This document shows, one piece after another, positions 1 through 10,801 of a stretch of 64,000 bases of DNA (its first letter is position 1; every line of letters begins with the position of its first letter). The notes below the pieces were generated by a model. That model did not search any database. It was not told the origin of the DNA and saw only the letters and a list, made by a program, of their open reading frames with translations. The position numbers were made by a program, and so were the translations under genes. The stretch spans positions 370,093 to 434,092 of the forward strand of contig MNCI01037513.1 in assembly GCA_015680685.1 (NCBI GenBank). Reading direction: 5' to 3'. Source of the stretch: Gnetum montanum (taxonomy: Eukaryota; Streptophyta; Gnetopsida; Gnetales; Gnetaceae).

Positions 1-1493
1 CATTTCTCAAACTAAGGAAGGACTCAAGGATTGAAAAGGGTGTGGCTTCAAGGGAACTTGATGCATTTGTGTTGGCCGTTCTCTTGGGTGCTTGGATGTT
101 TTCTTCTTGGGTTTTCTTACCGTTTCAATGTTACTTAATTATTAGGAAGCTGAGCAAATAAAAATAACAAAGTCTTTACATGGTGTGGTTTTCACGCATA
201 AACACATAAAAAAAATAGTGAGAATTCAAAGCACACCCCTTAGACAAAATAATCATTTGGACTACAAACACTGGTTATGGAACTAAAATAAACATGTTCC
301 CTCTAACTAAGGCCCTTCTCGCTTCCCATTCTCTCCTTCTCCATTTCCTCGGAATGGTGGTGGCTCTTTGGTGAAGGCATTCTTGTTACTTCAAGTGGAT
401 GGGTTGGTCGAATGTATTAATGCGAAGTCACTGGATGTGGTTTGTTGAGGCTGGACTTGGAATGGGATCTGCTAAGTCACATTAACCATGAAATACACAA
501 GGGGCTGTACACCACCTTGTTCTTGAGACTCCATTCCATTCTCTTCTCTCCATCCTTCTCTCCATTGTTCACCTCATTGCCGATTGTATCATTAGTGTAT
601 ATTTTAGTTGATGCGTTGTTTTCTTTTTGGTAAATTCTTGCAGTTAAGACTTTAACTCTTATTCCAAATGACATTCCCAGAGCCTATGGACTCTTTGAAT
701 GTGGGTTTATTAGGCATTAAGGGCATGAGCCTACTTTGGGGAGGACCCATTGACATTCCTATCTGGTGTACCAGTTAAATTTTTTCCCTTAACATTTTTA
801 CAATCCACTCTATTTTGTTCATTTCCATCCTATCATCCATTTCATCGACGTTATAGTTGTCTCTTTTTCTCCATCTTTCTTGTTCTTTTTCTTTCTCCAT
901 TCTATCGCTATCGGAGGTTCACTCTTAGTCATGGGGGTCTGGACCTAATTTTTTCGATTTCTCCTAACCCCTACACCTTTGGTAGTCACCATTAGTATAT
1001 CTCCAGACTCACATCAACCATACCAAAACTTAGCCAATGGACATTTCACTGAAGCAAGGTATTAATTGCATTATGATTCATTTACCCTTACTAATAAAAG
1101 ACTGTGTTGTGTGTGCAGATGGCAATCATACAACAATGGATTGGATCTGGAGGGAACACTTGGAATGGTTCGGTGCTGAAATAGCTATGCAAGGAGCAAT
1201 ATCGATGGCGCATTTATGGATAAACAACATAAGGTGCAATCTTGGCATTAGCAGTAGCAAAACTTCTTTCTCTCTCTCTCTCTTTCTTTCTCAGCTACCA
1301 AATAAGGCTTGATGTCAAATGTATAAGGTGTTCACTCTTGTTGTCATGAACACCAATTTTGTTTTGTTCTGTAATGATGATCCATTCACATGTCATCCCA
1401 TTCACCATTAGTTCCATTTGAGTTAATAATCCCATACTATCCCAATATTTTGTAAGGAACTTGAGGATGAGTTTTTATTTAGTCATGGGGGTA
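1..1493 (+). mobile_element. Element F: 3' internal region (5' part lies left of the window)
   Basis: The stretch is homologous to the 3' non-coding region of element C (compare 42860-43260: both have a 'gggtgtg.cttcaaggg' block, a 'catggtgtggttt' block and a 'gaattcaaagcac' block). It ends in the polypurine tract ATGGGGGTA at 1485-1493, directly before an LTR. No gag or pol homology is visible. The open frames at 442-633, 750-995 and 1037-1312 have no family resemblance and are probably chance. A (CT)n tract lies at about 1264-1292. Inference: this is the 3' end of an element of the same superfamily as C. Confidence 0.75.
1059..1184 (+). pseudogene. Candidate 60-nt intron plus ORF3 remnant of element F
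   Basis: A donor-like AAG|GTATTA at 1058/1059 and an acceptor GTGTGTGCAG at 1109-1118 bound a 60-nt interval. An ATG follows immediately (1119-1121) and opens 21 codons (MAIIQQWIGSGGNTWNGSVLK) before a stop at 1182-1184. Equivalent donor/acceptor positions, 60-65 nt apart, occur before ORF3 in A, B, C and D, and F has both sites intact. The peptide itself matches no family that I recognise. Splicing is inference. Confidence 0.4.
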
Positions 1494-2297
1494 TGATGGG
1501 ATGCGATATCGTGTCCGCTGCGATATTGCATCCCCTGTGATATCACGTATGCATTATCGTAGTGCGCCATCAAATCTATAAATAAGAGGCAACTCTCCCT
1601 TGTTTCTTAGTTTAGGTCTAGACCGTAGCGAAACTCTGGCAGTTTTACCTCTCCAGAGATAGAATAATTTCCATGTGCCCATAGTAGGAGCTCCAAAGTG
1701 AATGGATCTTTATTCAAGCAAATATTGTACCTAAACACAAGTTTGTGTATAAAAATAAAGACGAACTTCTTGGATAAACCTTACAGTGCATGGACTAAGC
1801 TAGATAGGACTTTATTTATTGTTAATGTTTAAATGCTTTATTAGTTCATTAAATCTCTCTCGACCCTTCTCTCCTAGTTAAGTGCATTCAGTACGACCAC
1901 TTCGAGCACGTGCATTACACTTGGTAATCCCAGCAATGAACAGTGTTTGGTAATTCCAAAGGTTGCATTGGTTCAGGGTGTGAATGGTAAGTGGGAACAG
2001 ATACTGATGCTTGGTTAATTAAGGCTTAGTTAGTTAGTTAAAGTTAGTTAATTAGTCTCTTCACCCTTCGCCTCATTAGCATAGGAGATAAAATAGAAAA
2101 GATATAAAAATCATATACCTAAGACTTACTTAACCATAAAACTGTGACAAATACAAGTAAGTCTAGGAAGACAATGAACAATTAACCTTAAGTATTTCAT
2201 GAGGCGTGTAGGCATTTAGTCTGCGAAGTTCGACTGGATTGCACATGTAACGCTCGTATTCGTATGGTTGAGTGTAGGGGTACCTCGCCACTCATCA
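1494..2297 (+). mobile_element. Element F 3' LTR (804 bp)
   Basis: Starts TGATGGG directly after the polypurine tract and ends CACTCATCA. A GATATC palindrome cluster lies at about 1503-1555, TATAAATA at 1577-1584, AATAAA at 1754-1759, repeated TTGGTAAT motifs in U5, and the conserved GGGGTACCTCGCCACTCATCA end. The next five bases, CTAAT (2298-2302), should be the target duplication; the matching copy would lie left of the window. The downstream flank is a truncated minus-strand LTR, so F inserted into an older LTR. Confidence 0.85.
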
Positions 2298-2899
2298 CTA
2301 ATTAATCTATTGCCTAGCTAGCCTAACAAAAGTACTCATTTTCACTCTCTAGACACATCCTAAACACATATAGCGCTACTAGATTACCAAATGTTAAGTG
2401 TTTCTGGGTTACCAAGTGCTACACGTATGCTTGAGTTGGTCGTGCTTGTGTTCATTAACAACTTGAAATTAATTGCTTAATGAAAATGCATTAAAGTAAA
2501 GTGCATTAATACCAAATGCATCAAGGAAACATTAATCTATTCTTAGTGTTGCAAGGATTATCAAAAGGGTTCATTTTTATTCTCATCACACTACTATGCT
2601 CAGGTACATTAGTGCTTAAAAAAAGATCCGTACACACTCAAACTCCTGTTGTGGGCACTCAAAAAATATTCTAACTCTAGAGAAAACAAACTACAAGAGC
2701 TTCGCCATGCTATGACAAAAACTGATATGAAAATCATAAGCCCAAGTGCTATATTTATAGGTTGGCATATACCCCACAATATTAGATATTTGACATTGCA
2801 TCTTAGGCTCTGACATCGGGTGCTCGATATCAGATATTTGATATCGAGGCTCCAATATCGGATATCCGATATCAGAGCCAGTCAAAACATGATTCGTCA
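2298..2899 (-). mobile_element. Truncated minus-strand 3' LTR, split by element F
   Basis: Read on the minus strand it begins TGACGAATC at 2899, runs through two strong GATATC palindromes (about 2825-2880) and reaches the U5-like GGCTAGCTAGGC segment near 2310-2320, where element F cuts it. The minus-strand polypurine tract lies at 2900-2908. The rest of the LTR should lie left of F, outside the window. Confidence 0.8.
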
Positions 2900-4122
2900 T
2901 ACCCCCACAACTGAATGGAAACTCGTCCTCAAGTGAAGAAGAGGAGGAACAAGTTCTTTACAAAATATTGGGAATGTATGGGATTATTGACTAACATACA
3001 AATTGACTTAGATGGAAAAAATAGACTCCTAAGTACTCGAGTGGACGAATTACAATCTTTTACAAAATTAAGCGTTCATGACAAGAGAAGAGAACACCCT
3101 AGATAAAATTGACATCCAACTCCTCTGGTAGTTGAAGAGTATGGGAAATGATTCAATGATCATGAATAGTCCTCATCACATGGTGCTATTACTTATCCAT
3201 TGGTGACGATGGTCCTGCTTCTAGTCCATGCTTTCCACTATAATCACAACAAATTGTAGATTAGTATGCATACAAATGTATATTGCACTTTTAGAATCTC
3301 ATCATGTTCCTCTTAGCTTGTCCCAACAAAATGGGTCTCATGTTATTAAGAATTATTCCATGAACAATATTTCTACTTTTCATTAACAACCTCTAATGTA
3401 TAATTTCTTGAGTTATCTATCATAAATGTATATTTAGACATAACTCTCATGTCTTTCTAGTATTATGTTAGGATTATTGTGTTTCTAGCCTTATATTGTG
3501 ATTATTACCTGAATCATTTCCCTTGACAGAGGTCTACTTTTAGATGGTTTTTTTTAGTAGCACATCAATATCATTTAAGTTTCTTAATTAATTAACCTTC
3601 AACCTAACAAAGGTCTACATTTGGACATAGATTACATGTTCTTCTAGTGATATGTTGATGAGCAATGAGTATGCCCAATGCTCAACCATATAATCTACAA
3701 GCATCATAATACAGCATATCATAATTTGTGGATGGAGCTAGCGTAGTGTCTAGTTGGCATGTGACTATAAGTTGCTATCTTCCAAACTATACTTGAGTGG
3801 CCCTTAACTTGTATGGTTAAGTATAGTTAAGGCAAATGACATTTGACGTTATGCAACCATGAATTAAACTAATTAAAAATATAGAAATTAATTATTTAAT
3901 TTAATTAAAAATAAAGAAAAATCTTAACTAGCATAAGGTAATGAGGATTTGAGCCTTAATTTACCATCACATCCTAGACAAGTGTATATGCAGTTAGGAT
4001 TACCAAGTGATATGCTACTAGTTGTATGAAGTAATATCATTCATGGGATTTCTAATAAAATACACATTATGCTCAAAATTGGGTTGCACTCATTTTTCCA
4101 ATTAATTATTATGCATTGAAAA
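2900..4122 (-). mobile_element. 3' internal region of the minus-strand element
   Basis: The reverse complement of 2900-3285 aligns with 43940-44299 of element C: it has the same ACTTGTTCCTCCTCTTGTTC-like block, the polypurine tract, and a splice-acceptor-like GTGATTATAG followed by TGG (acceptor AG at minus 3239-3238). From about 3300 to 4122 I see no coding similarity, only AT-rich sequence; it probably belongs to the same element but I cannot show that. Element D starts at 4123. Confidence 0.6.
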
Positions 4123-5028
4123 TTAATAAATAGAATTTTTTCTCAGCCATGATATCAAGTATCCAATATTGAATCCCCAATATCAAGGCATAAGATACGA
4201 TGTCACATATTTGATATTGTAGATGTGTGTACGCCTATAAATACAATAGTTAGGTGTACCGTCCATACACAATTTCATTTCACATTTAGCGAAATTATGT
4301 TAGTTTATTTTCTCTATTTTAGCACTTAGCACTTAGCACTTAGGAGTGTATGCCCACAATGTGAGGTTTAATAATTAAACAAAGTCTTTATTCGAGTGAA
4401 ATGTACTTGGACACATTTCATGCATAGAAATAAAGATTGAGATTACTCTACATCATTGCAATGACACTTAGTCTTTATTGTTTACACTTAGAATACTTTT
4501 CCTATTTTCACTTAGCTTAATGATTACTATTTTCATTAATTACTTATTTACTTTCTATGCACTTTATTATTCTTGTTGTTAAGAGTAATGAATATGATTG
4601 ATCTCAAACACTTAAGTGTAACTGCTTGGTAACCTAGTAGTACTATCACTTGGTATGCTAATTAGTGAGGTACTTGGTAATCCCAATAGTAGTTACATGA
4701 AGTCCAAGGTGTGAATGGAAGGATAGGACTAGATGCTCATTGCCTAGGCTAGATTAGATTCATTAACTGTTACTTAGATTTAGAAACCTTTACTCTTACC
4801 TTATGTTTTCTAGAAGAATCAAGGCCAACACAACATCATCTATCATATACCTCATTCTAAGTTAAACCATACGCCTTGATTGTACTAGCTCATGTGGGAA
4901 GACAATGATTGCAAACTCTAACCAATTATTTGCATAATCACATTGCATTATCTATGGAATTCAATCGGGATCATGTGTGAACACTCGTAGCTCGTATGGT
5001 TGGATGTTGGATACTCCATCGCTCATCA
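4123..5028 (+). mobile_element. Element D 5' LTR
   Basis: Aligns along its length with 34531-35445. The first bases are TAATAAAT where the 3' copy has TGATAAAT (TG changed to TA). It has palindromic TATC/GATA repeats at about 4150-4220, TATAAATA at 4236-4243, AATAAA near 4427, and ends GCTCATCA. No polypurine tract precedes it, which identifies it as a 5' LTR. Confidence 0.8.
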
Positions 5029-5029
5029 G

Positions 5030-5048
5030 TGGTGCTGCTACTAGGGAT
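5030..5048 (+). promoter_or_regulatory. Primer-binding site, element D
   Basis: TGGTGCTGCTACTAGGGAT differs from the plant tRNA-Asp 3'-end complement (TGGCGCCGTTGCCGGGGA) only by transitions. It lies one base after the LTR end. tRNA-Asp priming is known for Athila-type Ty3/gypsy elements. Confidence 0.7.
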
Positions 5049-5167
5049 AAGTCAATGTTATGCTGAGTAATTGATTTTTCAAAGTTTGTTCTATTTGAAA
5101 CTTAGAGTCAAACCTAACAATTATAAGTAAAGAACACTTTTAACACAAGCCATCTAAAACCTATACT

Positions 5168-5300
5168 ATGGCTTCGCATAATGATCAACCATCACTTGCC
5201 AAGGAGAAAAGAAGAAGTAGGGTTAAAATCCTTGATGAAGAAGAATGGGAGATGCCAATGCAAACATGAATCACTTATTCTTACATTGATATCATAGGCT
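5168..5300 (+). pseudogene. First copy of the gag start in element D
   Basis: ATGGCTTCGCATAATGAT at 5168 opens MASHNDQPSLAKEKRR followed by a degraded EEEWxMPMQT stretch. The same start recurs at 6854 (after the internal LTR) and at 35585 (D'). The frame is lost where segment S1 begins, so this copy is only the N-terminus. The duplicated start shows that the 5' end of D contains two LTR-leader-gag-start units. Confidence 0.6.
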
Positions 5301-5830
5301 ATTATGTTGCTACCATTCACAAATACAACTTTTTAATTCATCATACCCCTAAAAGTAAGTAAAAACTTATTCTTGAGTCATACAAAAAATAAAAAAAAAA
5401 TTGTTACATATTTAGGAGCAACATTGGGGACCTAAGGTTACCAAGCCAAGATTCATACCACTAGGCTAACATCTCATTATTATATAGAAGAAACATTTAC
5501 TAACTACAACTCACTAACACTAATAAAATTGAAGTCATAATACAAAATTTATTCGAGTGGATCTATTAGAAAAATGACAAAAAGACTCAACCTAAGACTA
5601 AAAAGTAACAAAACTACAAAAATATTCAAAAATTTTGCCATTAACAAATCTTAATATAGTCCCTAGTGGTTACAATTCTCCCAATTTTTGTGGATCATGT
5701 TGTTATTCTATCTAGTTCTTCTTCGGCATGCAAAAGTATGCAAAGATGGCCTCAAACTTCTTACCATCAATTTGTGGATATCTAATTTTCCAAGCAAGTT
5801 TAATGAGTGATGAATACTAATTAAGTTAAC
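5290..5830. repeat. Segment S1, shared by D and D', with a SINE-like block
   Basis: Nearly the same sequence occurs at 35690-36115 plus 45188-45320 (there split by element C). It is non-coding. Positions 5411-5475 read on the minus strand show a tRNA A-box-like TTAGCCTAGTGGTA and a poorly preserved B-box region, so a tRNA-derived SINE may be embedded; no target duplication was found for it. The presence of S1 in both units shows it was there before the D/D' duplication. Confidence 0.55.
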
Positions 5831-6714
5831 TGCATTGATGCATTACCCTCACTATAGGGTAGGATATATCAAAGCATTAGTGTTTTGCTTACGTAAATGT
5901 ACAACCTACCATATTTATGGCACTGATTGGTCATTCAATGTAGCGAAACTCTATCAATTTGTAGCCATAAAAGTTAGTATCAGTTAACGAGTGCCTGTAG
6001 TGTGAACTTCAATTGATTGTATGAAGTCGTATTTGAGTGATATTATACTTGGACACAATTCATGATGGCAATAAGATTGAGATTGATTCACCTTTATTGT
6101 AGCACTCTAACTTAGTTTAATATTTTCTTAATTGTAGTTTTCTTCCATTGTTATTTAAATTTATACACTTAGTTTTATATTTTAATTCTAAATGTACATT
6201 AATCATGTAGAATGAGTATGACCAACTTCAAGCATAAACACATTAACTTTTGGTAATCTTAATTGTGTTGTCACGTGGTATGCCTAGCAATGCATACTTC
6301 ATAACCTAGTAATGATAACATGAGATTAGGATGTGTATGGCAAGTTGGGAATGACTACTTATCACTTAGGCTAGAATAAAATTTACTTTTCATACTGAGG
6401 ATAATTTGATTAAATTTAATGGTGTTGGAACTTGAAATAATTGGAACATAGAAACATACCAAGATATATGAAAGTTTGTAACTTATTGCTATCTAGTGGA
6501 ATTGAACTAATGACCTAAGGTTACCAAACTAAGACTCGTATTACTAGGCTAACACCTCATTATTAATTTGATTAAATTAAATATGTTAATAGTATTTTAA
6601 TCATGACCGAAACACTCACATAATCACATTACCTTGTCTATGGAATTTGATTAGGATCATGCATGAACACTTGTACCTGGTATGGTTGGATGTTGGATAC
6701 TCCGCCACTCATCA
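5830..6714 (+). mobile_element. Internal diverged LTR within element D
   Basis: The region has LTR landmarks: a TTTGAGTGATATTATACTTGG block at about 6030 matching the R region of other LTRs, TTGGTAAT-type U5 repeats, and the end GATACTCCGCCACTCATCA at 6714, followed by primer-binding-site-like TGGTGCCATTGCTAGGAC at 6717-6734. A truncated version lies at about 45320-45690 in D'. The left edge is uncertain. AATAAA has decayed to CAATAAGA, suggesting great age. Confidence 0.6.
6421..6563 (-). mobile_element. tRNA-derived SINE, about 143 bp
   Basis: The minus strand starts near GAGGTGTTAGCCTAGTAATA (A-box-like) and carries AGTTCAATTCC (B-box-like) about 45 nt further on, the spacing of an RNA polymerase III internal promoter. 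It is flanked by near-identical 19-bp direct repeats, TAATTTGATTAAATTTAAT (6402-6420) and TAATTTGATTAAATTAAAT (6564-6582), a length typical of LINE-mediated target duplications. It interrupts the U5 part of the internal LTR. The SINE family is not identified. Confidence 0.75.
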
Positions 6715-6853
6715 ATTGGTGCCATTGCTAGGACAAGTTAATGTTATGCTAAGTAATTGATTTTTTAAAGTTCATTGTATTTAAAACTTAGAGTCAAACC
6801 TAACAACTATAAGTAAAGCACACTTTTAACACAAACCATTTAAAAACTACAAT

Positions 6854-9094
6854 ATGGCTTTGCATAATGATTAATCATTTCCTGTCAAGGACACAAGAGG
6901 TATTGATAGAATCCATGATGAAGAAGAATGGAGGATGACAATGTAGACATGAATAACTTATGCTCACACTTTACTTTCATCTTCCATTAGGATAAGCAAA
7001 TGAGGTGGAAAGACATGCAAGGCAACATAGTCTTGCCCCCAGAATGTGCAACACTAAACATGTTAGAAACTACTCTAAGGGGAATGCATTTGGACTAGAT
7101 TTAGGAAGGGTATAATGTGACTCAACACATGACCAGATCCTATGAACCCATAAAGGAGTAGATGAGAAGAGATGTTGCCATGGAGATCAAACATGCACAT
7201 AACAATGGGAAGCAGATCAACACTTTTGTTGTCATATAAGAACTTGATGTTGATCCATTCATCTTAGAACAACTCCACCAGAACCATGAGGAGCTGTAAA
7301 AAATGCCTATCATCAAACTTGAGGAACCTATCAAAGCCCAACTTCATTCTACTCTAGTAAAGACACATAAGGGGAAGGCTATTGACTCAAGATACAAGCT
7401 AAACTCTAGGTCAAGGATTCTTGCTAAATCTCATAGAGAAACATACAAGAGTCATGAAGGGAGAACCAGCTGACATAATTCCCCTGCTACCTCATTAGCC
7501 TTATTGTGTTCATCAAAGGACTCTAATAGGAGATGACACAAGTATCATGACTTTGATGGGGAAGAAAGGCAAACTCATGGTTATCATGACTAATATTCAA
7601 GGTACTCTAATTCAGAAGATGAAGAGTATGAACGAAGAAGATGAAGAGAAAAAACAAAGGATTAAGAGAGGCATGAGCATAAAAGGGATTACCACTACAA
7701 CAAAGCATATGAACCTAATCATGATGATGAACTCCTTATTTCAACTCGAAGCATGATCAATATATAGGAAGCTATCTACATATTAATCATGCACATGAGG
7801 GATAGTTGAGTTAAATAGCTAGACATGAACAACATGCTACAATTTGAAGGTGGTTACAATGCAGATCGACAACATCACCTTCAAGCATTCCACAATGCTT
7901 GTGTCCTTCAAAACATAGAGAGTGACTGGTAGAAATTGAAGTTGTTTCCTAGAACACTTGTGAAGGAAGCAGAAAGTTGGTACAAGTCATTGAAACCTGA
8001 ATCCATTAGATGCTAGAGTACCATGCTTGAAATCTTTAATGACAAATACCAAACTTTTTCATTAGTGTCAAATCTAAGAAAACAAATGCAGGGTTGGAAA
8101 CAAGGGAATCACGAAACCCTTAATGTAGTAATGGATAAATATTATTCACTATTATACAGATGCCTAGGCCATGGATTTTCATCAAAGGAATAGCTTAGGC
8201 ACATTGTAGATTGGCTGAGAAGCAAAATTAGAGAGACCCTTGGGGTTTACGCCCAAGAAAGACTATCAAAAATGAATGCCCATCATATTCAAAGATTGAT
8301 CGACCAAGTGGCAAAAGAGGAAGGAGAACTTAGAACAAGGGAATCAACTAAAGAATATAACAGAGATCCATCAATCTAGAAGAGGGATGTACGAATATGT
8401 AACAAACTAGAGGAAAAAAATTTGGATGATGTCATCCAACAAAAGGCTCTACCAATCCAAAAGTTTGTAAGTGACATTGTAGCTAAGGTAGAGAAAATGT
8501 AGGATTTTGTTAAAAAAAAATTCATAACTGCATTAAAGATAGTGGAGGAACGAACTAAATAAGAATTGGGAAGAGGCAAAGACAAAAGGAAGAAGAAAGA
8601 ACTTAGATGTAAAGGCAAAGTTGCTTTAGTGGCTGTGTGCTTAGACACCAGTTCCACACATGATGAAGGTTGCAATGTGTGCCAATATGAACATGCTAAG
8701 GTATGTTGTCTAGTCATGGCACATTTACAAGAAATGGGGGCATACAAACTCAATCCCAAACTTGTTCAAAAACAAATGCCCAAGTGGTTACCTTATCCTC
8801 AAGGTAACTATAGAAAAAAACCCCAATTGATGTATTGTCCTAGTGGAGCCTTGTTGCAACCATAGGAGCAATACCATCAATAATGGCAATAGCCTCAATT
8901 ATGAGCCATGCCATCGATGTGCTAATAGTATTCATATCAACAACCTAATACTTATGGATACTACATCCAACGTTCGGTCTCATGAGCAAATACAACTATT
9001 CAAACTTCACAGTATTATATGCCAAAATACCACCAATTGACTCGTATGTGCATCTACAAGCAACTGATTTTCAAATCCTAATTTAAATCCTTTG
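6854..9094 (+). pseudogene. gag: Element D gag (decayed)
   Basis: Starts MALHND at 6854. The capsid-like Retrotrans_gag core runs about 7830-8230: NNMLQFEGGYN, HHLQAFHNACVLQNIESDW, KLKLFPRTLVKEAESWYKSL, FNDKYQTFS, WKQGNHETLN, YYSLLYRCLGHGFS, then RETLGVYAQ and VAKEEGEL. A zinc-finger-like CNVCQYEHAKVCC (CX2CX3HX4C) lies at 8671-8709, followed by HLQEMGAYKLNPKLVQ. In-frame stops mostly replace Gln codons (for example TAG after IESDW). The protein would package element RNA into particles. The Gln/Tyr/Pro-rich tail is cut by element E at 9095. Confidence 0.85.
8671..8709 (+). other. Variant zinc knuckle CX2CX3HX4C of D gag
   Basis: CNVCQYEHAKVCC has one residue fewer between the second Cys and the His than the canonical CX2CX4HX4C knuckle. 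Element A (52590-52660) has CNVCLYNHPKGQC with the same spacing, while B, C and D' have degraded versions (for example GCDIFIYEH in B). Same spacing in independent copies argues that it is ancestral rather than an indel in one copy. Confidence 0.6.
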
Positions 9095-9099
9095 CTACC

Positions 9100-10776
9100 T
9101 AAAACACCACCAAATTCGGGCTCTTGGGTCTCAATTGCAAATTTGTCTAAGTGTTAAAACTTGGTAAATTTTTTCTAATTATTGAGACTATGTTCCCCAT
9201 TACTGGGACTATGCTCTAGAGTGTAGTCAGCATAGTTGACACAAATAGTCTAGATTTGCAAATTTTTCTAAGTGTCAACAACAACTGCAATTCTTTCTAA
9301 GTGTCTTAACTATGCTCCCCTTACTTGTACTATGCTCTAGAGCGTAGTTAGCACTGGAATAACCAGTTTTGCAAATTCTCCTAAGTGTCAAGCTAGAGGC
9401 TACAGAGCTGGGTTGGCATAGAAGAAATAGTTTGGCAAATTTTCTAACTTTGGGGGCTATGCTTCCTACTACACTCTAGAGCATAGTCAGCATAGTTTGC
9501 AAGAAGACATCAGTTTTTACTAGATTTTTCTAAGTGTTAAAGCTACATTCTCACTGTCATAACTACCATCTAAAGCGTAGTCAGCGTAGTCTACACTGAA
9601 ACACTTTTTTTTTTTTTTTTTTGCAAAATTTACCTAACTATTAAACTACGCTTTAGAGCATAGTCAATGTAGTTTGTTGAAACTACCTTTAGAATCCACA
9701 AAAACTTAGCACTAGCCTACATCTTAGCTCCAACATTCCTTTGGCAAGTAATATTAGCAAGTTTTATCTCTTTTGCATCCCCCATTTGCCCCCAAATTAT
9801 ACCTACGCTTGATACCACTTGAGAGAGTGAATAACATAGTCCCGAAGCATAGTCTCTAAAACTACACTGTTTTGCATTGTTTTTAGGTACATTGTAGTCT
9901 ATTTAGCACTCACACATGCAATCTTGACAGTGTAGTCACAGTTTGGTAGTTTCACAAGGTCCATTAGAGCACACTAGAAGAACACCATTTGCTTCAGTGA
10001 AAGCGTAGTTGGGGCTAGTGTAGTCCCAACTACCCCTCTGCCATGTGGTGCTTGATCTGTGACTCATACTAACCCTAAGCCCTATAAATACCCCAATGTT
10101 CCACATTCTAGGGGTTGGAAAATCAAAAGCAAGGTTGGCATTTTGAAGCAATTACTTGGCATTTTAGCATTTGGTAGACTTAGAGCACACTTAGCATTTT
10201 GGGTAGACACCGTTGCACACTGCCTAGAACACTACTGACTACCACAGACTGAAGCACACTATGGTAGCTAACCCAGCAAGCTCAAACTTCATGGTGGACA
10301 TCAATTTTTGTAGCCTAGACACCCTAAGACTATGACTACACTACCTACTATGCCTATTTGTACATCGCATACGTCTTGAACCCTTCTTTATAGTTAACTA
10401 CACTCCCCTCATTTGGGGTGGTGCTAATTTCTCTCTCACTTATTCTTTGTGCATTTTTAGCATTTTTACTCGCATTCTAGCATTCAACTGGCATTTATCG
10501 CTATTTTCTTACATAAATTTGCACATTTGCACCCTCGTTTTGGACCATGACCCTTGACTATGCTCACCCCCATGGGCATTGTGGACATTACGAACATTGT
10601 GCAAACCCTTGATACTTGTTTCGTCGTAACACTTGTAAGTCCCAGTTTGATCCATAAGACCATTCTAGGCACCTTGCCTTGGTTCCTAGAAAGCCCTCAT
10701 GTGGACACAAGGTCAAGGCTATGTGACTATGTACTTGTCGATGTACCATTCTAGCCTTTGACGTTTTCGACGGCTA
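9100..10776 (+). mobile_element. Element E 5' LTR (1677 bp)
   Basis: Begins TAAAACACC (TG mutated to TA; the 3' copy has TGAAACAAC) and ends ..TTTTCGACGGCTA. U3 contains five palindromic units of the type ACTATGCTCTAGAGCGTAGT at about 9207, 9329, 9468, 9562 and 9645, each near TTTCTAAGTGT-like blocks. A poly-T tract lies at 9604-9622, a 9-bp inverted repeat GTAGTTGGG..CCCAACTAC at about 10004-10033, and TATAAATA at 10083-10090. Confidence 0.85.
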
Positions 10777-10784
10777 AAATTTTT

Positions 10785-10801
10785 TGGTGCTAGAAGGAGG
10801 G
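10785..10801 (+). promoter_or_regulatory. Primer-binding site candidate, element E
   Basis: TGGTGCTAGAAGGAGGG begins 9 bases after the LTR end. It starts with TGG, as complements of tRNA CCA ends do, but differs from the tRNA-Asp type used by the other elements here. I do not assign the tRNA. Confidence 0.5.

Noticed and set aside
442-1312. Open frames of 63-91 codons in the first 1.3 kb
   Set aside because: They lie in the 3' non-coding region of element F, have low-complexity composition and no counterpart in the homologous region of C.
5690-5830. Antisense fragment of a host gene
   Set aside because: The segment recurs at 45188-45320 as part of S1 of the D/D' unit and shows no protein similarity that I recognise.
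8376-8759. 127-codon minus-strand frame
   Set aside because: It is the antisense shadow of the D gag region, which has clear family motifs on the + strand.
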